Assembly: GCA_041649955.1 (NCBI GenBank)
Contig: JBAZMD010000008.1
Coordinates: forward strand, 1 to 28,960
Direction: 5' to 3'
Source: JAQUPP01 sp041649955
GTDB lineage: Bacteria; Patescibacteriota; Patescibacteriia; UBA2591; JAQUPP01
DNA length: 28,960 bases
A program made the position numbers and the translations under genes. Numbering within the stretch: position 1 is the first letter of the stretch; every line of letters begins with the position of its first letter. The notes beneath the pieces are model-generated. The model was not told the origin of the DNA. It was given only the letters and a program-made list of their open reading frames with translations, and ran no database searches. Below are positions 14,202-20,365 of this stretch, piece after piece.

Positions 14202-14816
14202 ATGGCATTTATTCTCGGAAAAAAAATAGAAATGACTCAAGTTTTTCAAGACGATAACGTCGTCCCGGTGACAAAAATTGAAGCCGGTCCTTGTTGGGTC
14301 ACTCAAATCAAAACGACAGAAAAAGATAAATATGAAGCGATTCAGATTGGTTTAGGTTTGCAAAAAAAAATAAATAAGCCCCTTGGAGGACATTTAAAAA
14401 ATTTGCCCGAGCAGGTAAAAACCCAGAATAGATGGTTGAGAGAATTTCGCGTTTCGGGTTCTGACTTGAAAATAGGGGATCAAATCAATGTTGATATTTT
14501 TCAAAAAGGAGAAAAAGTAAAAATTATCGGCACTTCGAAAGGAAAGGGTTTTCAGGGCGGCGTAAAAAGACATGGTTTTGCCGGTGCAACAAAGAGCCAC
14601 GGCACCAAACATGCTTTGAGAGAACCGGGTTCAATCGGCGCCACTGCTCCGCAAAGAGTTTTCAAGGGAATGAGAATGGCCGGCCGAATGGGCGGCGAAC
14701 AAACCACTGCCTTGAATTTGGAAATTATTGATATTCAACCTGAAAAGAATATAATTTTAGTCAAAGGCGCAGTGCCCGGAATGAGAGGAAGTTTATTGGA
14801 AATTAAAAGTATTTAA
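14202..14816 (+). CDS. rplC: 50S ribosomal protein L3
   Basis: A 204-residue uL3 of normal length. AFILGKKIEMTQVF at the N-terminus and GTSKGKGFQGGVKRHGFAGATKSHGTKHALREPGSIG (split here: the Gln-containing loop reaching the peptidyl transferase centre, about residues 108-145) are diagnostic. It is an early assembly protein of the 50S. No Shine-Dalgarno sequence; the ATG follows the nested hairpin leader. The following gene in the operon, rplD, is separated by 277 bp that hold an antisense gene. Confidence 0.97.
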   Translation: MAFILGKKIEMTQVFQDDNVVPVTKIEAGPCWVTQIKTTEKDKYEAIQIGLGLQKKINKPLGGHLKNLPEQVKTQNRWLREFRVSGSDLKIGDQINVDIFQKGEKVKIIGTSKGKGFQGGVKRHGFAGATKSHGTKHALREPGSIGATAPQRVFKGMRMAGRMGGEQTTALNLEIIDIQPEKNIILVKGAVPGMRGSLLEIKSI

Positions 14817-14822
14817 ATAAAA

Positions 14823-14847
14823 AGAGCCAGCGATTAAACTGGACTCT
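14823..14847 (-). terminator. Terminator of the antisense small membrane protein gene
   Basis: On the minus strand the stem AGAGTCCAG/CTGGCTCT (8 bp with one bulge; 14839-14847 with 14823-14830) is followed by TTTTTATTT that reaches into the rplC stop region. The plus strand has no T run after the stem, so the terminator faces the antisense gene. Confidence 0.7.
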
Positions 14848-14877
14848 TCTATAAAAGTTGAAATTATTTTTTTGTCC

Positions 14878-15027
14878 CTAATCACACATCAAGGAAAAAA
14901 ATACAGAAAGTATCATCATAAGACCGATAGTTACCTTTGAGGGCCATTTAAGACCATAACCTATAAGAAAACAACCGATTCCTATAACAATCATACCTGG
15001 AACAAACTTCGTTAAATATAATGACAT
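14878..15027 (-). CDS. Antisense small membrane protein, 49 residues, unknown function
   Basis: Encoded opposite to the ribosomal operon, wholly inside the rplC–rplD spacer. The protein MSLYLTKFVPGM... has two hydrophobic helices (about 8-26 and 32-47) joined by a short polar turn containing KWPSK, a helical hairpin. It has a perfect AGGAGG Shine-Dalgarno (15038-15033) five bases before the ATG, a near-consensus promoter (15100-15072) and a terminator (14847-14823), so it is a complete transcription unit. I recognise no family. Candidate roles: a small membrane toxin or hydrophobic peptide, or a peptide whose transcription in antisense affects rplD expression. The strong signals contrast with its neighbours and suggest recent acquisition or tight regulation. 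Confidence 0.7.
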   Translation of the reverse strand: MSLYLTKFVPGMIVIGIGCFLIGYGLKWPSKVTIGLMMILSVFFSLMCD

Positions 15028-15071
15028 GATTCCCTCCTTTTTCTATGAAATTAATACTTTAATATAGTATA

Positions 15072-15100
15072 AATATAGCATATTTTTAACAAAATGTCAA
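15072..15100 (-). promoter_or_regulatory. Promoter of the antisense small gene, overlapping the rplD start
   Basis: On the minus strand: -35 TTGACA (15100-15095), 17-bp spacer, -10 TATATT (15077-15072), predicted start near 15065. The -35 box overlaps the first codons of rplD (ATG at 15094), so RNA polymerase binding here and sense elongation would interfere. Confidence 0.7.
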
Positions 15101-15747
15101 GCACAATTACCATCTACAATCAAAACGCGGAAAAAATCGGTGAGGAAAAATTAAATTCCCATATTTTTGGCGTTAAAGCGAATAAAAGCCTTATTCATCA
15201 GGTTGTGGTTGCTCAATTGGCCAATCGACGCGGCGCTTATTCTCATACTAAAACAAGAGGACAAGTTCGCGGCGGCGGCAAAAAACCTTGGGCGCAAAAA
15301 GGAACCGGTCGAGCCAGAGTCGGCTCAATTCGCAGTCCATTGTGGCGCGGCGGCGGCATTATTTTCGGGCCGACCAATGAAAGAAATTTTTCTTTGAAAG
15401 TCAATAAAAAAGTCAAACGACAAGCGCTTTTAATGTGTTTGTCCGATAAAGTTTTGGAAAATAAATTATTCGTTTTGGATAAATTGGAAATACCGGAAAT
15501 CAAAACAAAAGTTTTTGTTCAGATTTTACAGAAATTTTTCCCTTTTGCCAAAAAATTAAAAGTGATAATTTGTCTTGAGGATAAAAATGAGACAGCCATG
15601 AAATCGGCCAGAAATATCAAAGGAGTCAAAATTATGCCCGTGACAAATTTAAATGTTTACGATCTGTTGTCTAATGAAAATTTATTCATTACTCTCGCGG
15701 GATTAAAGACAATAGAAACCCGCCTAAAATTAAAAAATAAAAAATAA
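15094..15747 (+). CDS. rplD: 50S ribosomal protein L4
   Basis: A 217-residue uL4. The long internal loop that lines the exit tunnel is clear: ANRRGAYSHTKTRGQVRGGG and KKPWAQKGTGRARVGSIRSP, then WRGGGIIFGP. The globular domain continues to about ETRLK. The last codons and stop lie within the left end of element B copy 1 (from 15719), so the final RLKLKNKK is probably element-derived. In E. coli L4 represses its own operon through a leader upstream of rpsJ; no such leader is recognisable here. Confidence 0.97.
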   Translation: MSSTITIYNQNAEKIGEEKLNSHIFGVKANKSLIHQVVVAQLANRRGAYSHTKTRGQVRGGGKKPWAQKGTGRARVGSIRSPLWRGGGIIFGPTNERNFSLKVNKKVKRQALLMCLSDKVLENKLFVLDKLEIPEIKTKVFVQILQKFFPFAKKLKVIICLEDKNETAMKSARNIKGVKIMPVTNLNVYDLLSNENLFITLAGLKTIETRLKLKNKK

Positions 15748-15815
15748 TTGACTAAATAATATAAATTAGATATTTTAAAGAGTCTAAAATATCTATCGCC
15801 AAAATTTTTGGCGGG
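15719..15815 (+). repeat. Element B, copy 1 (rplD 3' end to rplW)
   Basis: Ends CCCGCC (15719-15724) and GGCGGG (15810-15815). It shares the internal CTAAATAATATAAA block (15751 on) and the ATCTATCGCCAAAA block with the copies near rplV and rplN, but the middle differs and carries its own ATATTTTA/TAAAATAT pairing. The left end is inside the rplD coding region. The right CGCC...GGCG hairpin and the terminal inverted repeat use the same 3' arm, so two foldings compete. Confidence 0.7.
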
Positions 15816-15839
15816 TTAAATCCATAAAATAAATTCAGT

Positions 15840-16250
15840 ATGTCTTTTATAAAAAAACAATCTACCAAGCCTCAAAATATTCCGGTCCAGAAAGAAATCG
15901 TGAAAACCGAAGAAATTCAGGAAACGGAAGAAAAACATTCAACACCGTCTACTTCAACAAAAGCCGTTAAATTAGCTTATAGAATATTGATTAAGCCGAT
16001 TATAACCGAAAAAATCACTCAGCAGGAAGCTGAGGGACATTATGCTTTTCAAGTGGCAAGAGACGCGAATAAAATTGAAGTCCGAAAAGCCATTAAAGAA
16101 CTTTATCATGTAAATCCGGTCAAGGTTAATATTATGAAAGTCAGCGGCAAGGCGGTCAGATACGGCAAATCAAAAGGCAGAACAATTAATTGGAAAAAAG
16201 CTTTAGTTTTTTTAGCAAAAGGCCAAAAAATAGAATTGGCAAAAAGATAA
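15840..16250 (+). CDS. rplW: 50S ribosomal protein L23
   Basis: A 136-residue uL23 whose conserved part starts near residue 46 (YRILIKPIITEKITQQ) and includes VNPVKVNIMKVSGKAVRYGKSKGR. It lines the peptide exit and docks trigger factor and SRP. About 45 extra N-terminal residues, rich in Lys, Glu, Gln, Thr and Pro, precede it and look disordered. ATG at 15840 has no Shine-Dalgarno sequence; an internal Met start closer to the domain is not evident. The next gene, rplB, follows after 6 bp. Confidence 0.95.
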   Translation: MSFIKKQSTKPQNIPVQKEIVKTEEIQETEEKHSTPSTSTKAVKLAYRILIKPIITEKITQQEAEGHYAFQVARDANKIEVRKAIKELYHVNPVKVNIMKVSGKAVRYGKSKGRTINWKKALVFLAKGQKIELAKR

Positions 16251-16256
16251 TAATTT

Positions 16257-17099
16257 ATGCTTCAAATTTATAAACCAACAACGCCAGGCAGGCGAAAAAT
16301 GAGCATCGTCAAAAGTAAAGAATTGACGAGAGAAGAGCCGAACAGGCAATTGATTACTATAAAAAAATCAAGAGCCGGCAGAAGTCATGGACGGATAGCG
16401 GTCAGACATCAAGGAGCGGGAGAAAAAAAGTTTTACCGCCATATTGATTTTAAGCAAGATAAATTTAATATTCCCGGCAAAGTGGCAAGATTGGAATATG
16501 ATCCGAATCGCACTTGCTGGATAGCTTTGATTTTTTATCCAGATGGAGAAAAAAGATATATTTTGGCTCCGGATAAACTTAAAGTCGGCGATACAGTGAT
16601 GAGTTCAAAAGAAAAAATTGAACCGCAAACAGGAAATAGAATGCCTTTAAAATTCATACCTACAGGTTATAATATTTGCAATATTGAATTGCAACCGGGT
16701 ACGGGCGGACAAATTGTCAGATCCGCGGGCGCGCTTGCAACTCTGATGACTTATGAAGGAAAATATGTCGGAGTAAAATTACCTTCAAGCGAAAGAAGAT
16801 TAATTTCAGAAAATTGTTCAGCAACAATCGGTCAAGTTTCCAATCCGGAATGGCAGCATACTAATTGGGGCAAAGCAGGCAGAATGCGTCACAGAGGAAT
16901 CAGACCGTCAGTCAGAGGAAAAGCAATGGCTCCTGTTGCTCATCCGCACGGCGGAGGCGAAGGCCATTCTCCAATCGGTATGGTCGCTCCTAAAACTCCA
17001 TGGGGTAAACCAGCCTTAGGCGTTAAAACACGCAATAAAAAGAAATGGACAAATAAATATATTATTAACCGAAGAGTTAAAAAGGTTAGAAAAAAATAA
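16257..17099 (+). CDS. rplB: 50S ribosomal protein L2
   Basis: A 280-residue uL2, usual length. Hallmarks: YKPTTPGRRKMS at the N-terminus, GRSHGRIAVRHQGAG, ALATLMTYEGKYVGVKLPS, and the peptidyl-transferase-proximal VAHPHGGGEGHSPIG with the conserved His. It supports 23S rRNA folding and subunit association. The TAA is directly followed by element A copy 2. Confidence 0.98.
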   Translation: MLQIYKPTTPGRRKMSIVKSKELTREEPNRQLITIKKSRAGRSHGRIAVRHQGAGEKKFYRHIDFKQDKFNIPGKVARLEYDPNRTCWIALIFYPDGEKRYILAPDKLKVGDTVMSSKEKIEPQTGNRMPLKFIPTGYNICNIELQPGTGGQIVRSAGALATLMTYEGKYVGVKLPSSERRLISENCSATIGQVSNPEWQHTNWGKAGRMRHRGIRPSVRGKAMAPVAHPHGGGEGHSPIGMVAPKTPWGKPALGVKTRNKKKWTNKYIINRRVKKVRKK

Positions 17100-17331
17100 A
17101 GAGTTTTGTCTGCGAAAACGAGTCTGTAAGACGAAGTTTGAACAGCAACAAAACCTTTACCCTGTTAAATAATTTTAAATTTTTTACAAAAAATTTAAAA
17201 TTAAGATTTGAAGATTGTTTAAAAGGGTGAATAAAATTAACAGGAGCCAAAACTGATAATAAAGTATTCTTAAAAATATTGTTTCAAATCTTATTTAACA
17301 GGGTACGCAAAATTATAGTTAAAAATTTTGC
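17100..17331 (+). repeat. Intercistronic element A, copy 2 (rplB–rpsS)
   Basis: Starts at the base after the rplB stop. H1 GTTTTGT/ACAAAAC (17103-17109, 17148-17154) encloses a different inner hairpin from copies 1 and 4 (CTG/CAG, AAAC/GTTT, GTCT/AGAC). H2 is a perfect 14-bp stem (17159-17172 with 17291-17304) around a unique 118-nt AT-rich interior that itself folds. H3 GCAAAATT/AATTTTGC (17307-17314, 17324-17331) is perfect. Confidence 0.85.
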
Positions 17332-17347
17332 TCCGCCAGCTGGCGGA
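17332..17347. repeat. TCCGCCAGCTGGCGGA palindrome
   Basis: A 16-bp perfect palindrome at the position where element B sits after copies 3 and 4 of element A. It is identical to 3022-3037 and one base different from 14145-14160. It may be a minimal form of B or a separate REP-like palindrome. Confidence 0.7.
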
Positions 17348-17370
17348 TTAAATAACTAAATAATTTTACT

Positions 17371-17715
17371 ATGAGTAGAAGTCTTAAAAAGGGTCCGTGG
17401 ATTGATCCAAAATTACTTAAAAAAATATCAAACTTAAAACCCGGAGATAAAACGATTATTAAAACTTGGTCCAGGGGATCTGTTGTCGTGCCGGAAATGG
17501 TGGGTTTTACTATTGCTATTCATAATGGCAAAATTCACGTACCATTGCTTATTATTGAAAATATGATCGGCCATAAATTGGGAGAGTTTGTTTTAACCAG
17601 AAAATTCGTCAGACATGGCGGCAAGATGCAAAAAGAAATGGAACAATCAGCAAATATTGCCGCAGGCGCCAAAACTCAAGCTTCTCAAGTTGCTCCGCCA
17701 GCCGCTAAAAAATAA
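17371..17715 (+). CDS. rpsS: 30S ribosomal protein S19
   Basis: A 114-residue uS19; core SRSLKKGPWIDPKLL, TWSRGSVVVPEMVGFT, HNGKIHVP and MIGHKLGEFV are diagnostic. It binds the 30S head next to S13. About 22 extra C-terminal residues, rich in Ala, Gln and Lys, extend beyond the usual end near residue 92. The ATG follows the shared AATAATTTTACT leader. Element A copy 3 begins right after the TAA. Confidence 0.97.
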   Translation: MSRSLKKGPWIDPKLLKKISNLKPGDKTIIKTWSRGSVVVPEMVGFTIAIHNGKIHVPLLIIENMIGHKLGEFVLTRKFVRHGGKMQKEMEQSANIAAGAKTQASQVAPPAAKK

Positions 17716-17900
17716 AGAGTTTTGTCCCGCCCAAGTTTTCGCGAAGCGAAAATTTAGGCGGGCCACAAAACCTTTACCCGCCCAGATTTCAAACTAAAAA
17801 TTTAATTGTCTAAATAATATAAACCAACCATTTAAAAAATTTAAATTATCTATCGCCAAAAACTTGGGCGGGTACGCAAAATTATAGTTAAAAATTTTGC
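17716..17900 (+). repeat. Intercistronic element A, copy 3, with element B inserted in its second stem (rpsS–rplV)
   Basis: H1 GTTTTGT (17719-17725) with ACAAAAC (17765-17771) encloses CCCGCC/GGCGGG and a 10-bp AAGTTTTCGC/GCGAAAATTT hairpin. In H2 the usual CCTGTTAAAT pairing is replaced by ACCCGCCC (17776-17783) with GGGCGGGT (17866-17873), whose interior is an element B body (CTAAATAATATAAA and ATCTATCGCC blocks). H3 is perfect (17876-17883, 17893-17900). Confidence 0.85.
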
Positions 17901-17901
17901 T

Positions 17902-17989
17902 CCGCCTAAATTCCGAACTAAGACTTAATTATCTAAATAATATAAACTATTTTAAAAAATAAATTATCTATCGCCGAAAATTTTGGCGG
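17902..17989 (+). repeat. Element B, copy 3 (upstream of rplV)
   Basis: An 88-bp unit with CCGCC/GGCGG ends, differing from the copy at 20254-20341 at only one base (G versus T, 3' part). The 3' arm AATTTTGGCGG can pair either with the 5' end CCGCCTAAATT or with the nearby CGCCGAAAA. Followed by TTAAATTTTAAAATAATTTTGGT and the rplV ATG, a leader close to that of rplN. Confidence 0.85.
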
Positions 17990-18013
17990 ATTAAATTTTA
18001 AAATAATTTTGGT

Positions 18014-18607
18014 ATGAAAATATCCGTTACTACAAAACATTTAAAAATGTCTCCTAAAAAAATGCGACAAGTTGTCGCCGTGATTAGGAATATGGATGTT
18101 ACGGACGCAATAGATCAATTGAATTTTATTCCGCGAAAAGCCAGTCTCTTGATTTTAAAAACTTTAAAATCAGGTATTGCCAATGCTCAGCATAATTTTA
18201 ATTTAAAAAAAGAAAATCTTTTTATAAAAGAAATTTTTGTCAATCAGGGTCCGGTATTAAAGAGATTTACCTCTAAAGCTTTTGGACGAGTAGGGGATAT
18301 ACACAAAAGGAGTTCTGATTTAACGATATTTTTAGATGAAAGAGTCGCGTCCAAAAATGTGAAACCGATAACTCAAAAATTGGAAAAAGTTGTTCCGGAA
18401 TCTCAAGCAAAGGAAGAGATTAAGCCGATGCAAAAAATTTCCGATGAAATTCCAGATTCAAAACCGAAGAAAGAATTTTTAAAAACGAAAGGACAGAAAA
18501 TTTTTGACGTCCATCGAGAAGGAAAATACAGACCCGGAGGAAATAAAGATAAAACTAAAAATACAGGCGGTACGCTTAAAAGATTATTTAATAGAAAAAG
18601 TATTTAA
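18014..18607 (+). CDS. rplV: 50S ribosomal protein L22 with long C-terminal extension
   Basis: Residues 1-110 are uL22: KHLKMSPKKMRQVV and the beta-hairpin AFGRVGDIHKRSSDLTI near the tunnel (E. coli GRADRILKRTSH equivalent). About 85 further residues follow, rich in Lys, Glu, Pro and Gln, with no recognised domain, ending in a basic tail. The total of 197 is well over the usual 110; extended L22 proteins occur in several lineages. The extension could reach over the ribosome surface or bind RNA; unproven. Confidence 0.95.
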   Translation: MKISVTTKHLKMSPKKMRQVVAVIRNMDVTDAIDQLNFIPRKASLLILKTLKSGIANAQHNFNLKKENLFIKEIFVNQGPVLKRFTSKAFGRVGDIHKRSSDLTIFLDERVASKNVKPITQKLEKVVPESQAKEEIKPMQKISDEIPDSKPKKEFLKTKGQKIFDVHREGKYRPGGNKDKTKNTGGTLKRLFNRKSI

Positions 18608-18615
18608 TATATAGT

Positions 18616-19251
18616 ATGGGACACAAAGTCAATCCAAAAATTTTTCGCATCCCGGTCATAAGAGAATGGGAATCAAAATGGTTTGCCAAAGATCAGAAAT
18701 TCAGGCAATTCTTGAAAGAAGATGTGCAGATGAGAAAATTTTTGGCTAAAAAATTTAAAAATTGCGGAATTTCCAAAGTTATTATTGAAAGATCAGCCAA
18801 TATTATAAGAATTATCATTCATACGGCCAAGCCCGGATTAATTATCGGCAAGGGAGGCATTGATATTGAAAAACTTAAAACAGAATTAAAAAAGAGTTTT
18901 ATTCCAAAAGATATTTCTTTGGAAGTTAATGTTCTTGAAGAAGGCGCTCCGATGTTGTCGGCCGCTTGCTTGCTTGAAACCGCGATTGCTGAAATAGAAA
19001 AAAGAACTCCGGCTCGCCGAGTAATGAAAAAAACTCTCAAAGTAGCGCAAACCGGCGGAGCATTGGGAGCTAAAATTGTTTTGGGAGGAAGATTGGGTGG
19101 AGCTGAAATTGCCAGAGTTGAAAAATTAACCTGGGGTAAACTCCCGCTTCATACTTTAAGAGCGGATATAGATTATTCCAGAGGTACTGCGCATACTCTT
19201 TATGGAACAATAGGCATAAAAGTTTGGGTTTATAAAGGATTAAAATTTTAA
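18616..19251 (+). CDS. rpsC: 30S ribosomal protein S3
   Basis: A 211-residue uS3: MGHKVNPKIFRIP, a KH type II domain with the loop GKGGIDIEKLK (about residues 78-88), and a C-terminal domain ending GTIGIKVWVYKG. It sits at the mRNA entry tunnel and has helicase-associated activity in E. coli. Normal length. Starts 8 bp after rplV; no clear Shine-Dalgarno sequence. Element C copy 3 follows it. Confidence 0.98.
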   Translation: MGHKVNPKIFRIPVIREWESKWFAKDQKFRQFLKEDVQMRKFLAKKFKNCGISKVIIERSANIIRIIIHTAKPGLIIGKGGIDIEKLKTELKKSFIPKDISLEVNVLEEGAPMLSAACLLETAIAEIEKRTPARRVMKKTLKVAQTGGALGAKIVLGGRLGGAEIARVEKLTWGKLPLHTLRADIDYSRGTAHTLYGTIGIKVWVYKGLKF

Positions 19252-19254
19252 TTT

Positions 19255-19292
19255 GGCCTAAGAAGCTAATAAGCTAATTCCTAAAAAGCTAA
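19255..19292 (+). repeat. Intercistronic element C, copy 3 (rpsC–rplP), short form
   Basis: Starts GGCCTAAGAAGC, as in the 3' half of copy 2, and ends GCTAATTCCTAAAAAGCTAA two bases before the rplP ATG. The 5' CAGCTT... arm found in copies 1, 2 and 4 is missing, so this copy cannot form the long hairpin. Confidence 0.75.
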
Positions 19293-19294
19293 TT

Positions 19295-19705
19295 ATGTTA
19301 ATGCCACGAAAGGTAAAATATAGAAAAATGCACAAAGGGCGCCGACGCAATAAAAATTTGGCTTGCACCAAGGTTAGTTTGAATTTTGGAGAATATGGAT
19401 TAAAAGGACTTGAAGCTTGCTGGATTACAGCTCGTCAAATTGAAGCAGCTCGCCGAACCATTACCCGTTTTTTAAAAAAGGGCGGAAAGGTTTGGATTAG
19501 AGTTTTTCCCGATAAATCAGTGACTATGAAAGGAGCTGAAACCCCAATGGGCGGAGGCAAGGGAGCAGTTGACCATTATGTGGCAATTGTCAGAGCCGGA
19601 ACTATTTTATTTGAGATTACTGGCGTGGACGAAGTAACGGCCAGAGAAGCGTTAACGTTGGCTTCTCATAAATTACCCATTAAAACTAAATTTTTGAAAA
19701 AATAA
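19295..19705 (+). CDS. rplP: 50S ribosomal protein L16
   Basis: A 136-residue uL16, usual length, with MLMPRKVKYRK..KGRRRNK at the N-terminus, AARRTITRFLKKGGKVWIRVFPDKSVTMK and the GGGKGAVDHYVAIV region that reaches the A-site tRNA. The ATG at 19295 is taken because MLMP is the normal family start, although the next Met at 19301 is possible. It follows element C by two bases. rpmC begins 3 bp downstream. Confidence 0.97.
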   Translation: MLMPRKVKYRKMHKGRRRNKNLACTKVSLNFGEYGLKGLEACWITARQIEAARRTITRFLKKGGKVWIRVFPDKSVTMKGAETPMGGGKGAVDHYVAIVRAGTILFEITGVDEVTAREALTLASHKLPIKTKFLKK

Positions 19706-19708
19706 ATT

Positions 19709-19894
19709 ATGAAAGTTAAAGAATTGCGCCAAAAATCAAATACCGAACTTGCCGCTTTGTTGGCGGATTTGAAAGAAAAATATCGCGGATTTCGTTTTGA
19801 TATTCAATTAAAACAGCAAAAAAATGTTAAAGAAATAGATAAAGTTAAAAAAACAATTGCTAGAATCCTTACTATTTTAAAAGAAAAAATATGA
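19709..19894 (+). CDS. rpmC: 50S ribosomal protein L29
   Basis: A 61-residue two-helix protein: MKVKELRQKSNTELAALLADLKEKYRGFRFDIQLKQ then a second helix ending in KKTIARILTILKEK. Normal uL29 length. It contributes to the tunnel exit near L23. Its stop overlaps the rpsQ ATG as ATGA, indicating coupled translation. Confidence 0.95.
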   Translation: MKVKELRQKSNTELAALLADLKEKYRGFRFDIQLKQQKNVKEIDKVKKTIARILTILKEKI

Positions 19895-20124
19895 AAAGAG
19901 TTTTTAAAGGTATCGTAACAAGTAACAAGATGCAAAAGACAATCGTTGTTAAGATTGATCGGATTAAAGTACATCCATTATATAAAAAGAGATATAAATT
20001 CAGCAGAAAATATAAAGTTCATGATCCTAAAAATGAAGCTAAAATCGGACAGACTGTTGTTTTTGAAGAATGCAGACCTCTGTCAAAAGATAAAAAATGG
20101 AAATTAGTGGAGGTGGTTAAATAA
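19891..20124 (+). CDS. rpsQ: 30S ribosomal protein S17
   Basis: A 77-residue OB-fold uS17: FKGIVTSNKMQKTIVVKIDR, HPLYKKRYKFSRKYKVHD and the C-terminal VVFEECRPLSKDKKWKLVEVV. Normal length. The start overlaps the rpmC stop. The TAA is followed directly by element A copy 4. Confidence 0.97.
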   Translation: MKRVFKGIVTSNKMQKTIVVKIDRIKVHPLYKKRYKFSRKYKVHDPKNEAKIGQTVVFEECRPLSKDKKWKLVEVVK

Positions 20125-20252
20125 AGAGTTTTGTCTCCGGACGTTAAGTCGGAGCTACAAAACCTTTATCCTGTTAAATAATTTCGCCAAAGGCGAAATT
20201 GCCGCAGAGCGGCATTTAACAGGATACGCAAAATTATAGTTAAAAATTTTGC
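20125..20252 (+). repeat. Intercistronic element A, copy 4 (rpsQ–rplN)
   Basis: H1 (20128-20134 with 20157-20163) is identical to copy 1. The H2 stem (20168-20179 with 20214-20225) has T-A where copy 1 has C-G, changed on both sides. Its interior is AATTTCGCC-AAA-GGCGAAATT (20180-20200) then GCCGC-AGA-GCGGC (20201-20213): the two hairpins of copy 1 in reverse-complement order with different loops. H3 is perfect (20228-20235, 20245-20252). Confidence 0.88.
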
Positions 20253-20253
20253 T

Positions 20254-20341
20254 CCGCCTAAATTCCGAACTAAGACTTAATTATCTAAATAATATAAACT
20301 ATTTTAAAAAATAAATTATCTATCGCCTAAAATTTTGGCGG
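20254..20341 (+). repeat. Element B, copy 4 (upstream of rplN)
   Basis: An 88-bp unit, CCGCC to GGCGG, one base different from 17902-17989. It carries the shared CTAAATAATATAAA and ATCTATCGCC blocks and the same choice of pairing for the 3' arm. It is followed by a leader TTAAATTTTTAAATAATTTTACT and the rplN ATG. Confidence 0.85.
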
Positions 20342-20365
20342 ATTAAATTTTTAAATAATTTTACT

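Noticed and set aside
17100..17331. Element A as a group I or group II intron, or as a tRNA-like or hammerhead RNA
   Set aside because: None of the expected core sequences is seen (no P/Q/R/S elements, domain V hairpin, CTGATGA...GAAA core, or T-arm), and it lies between genes and not inside one. The class remains unknown.
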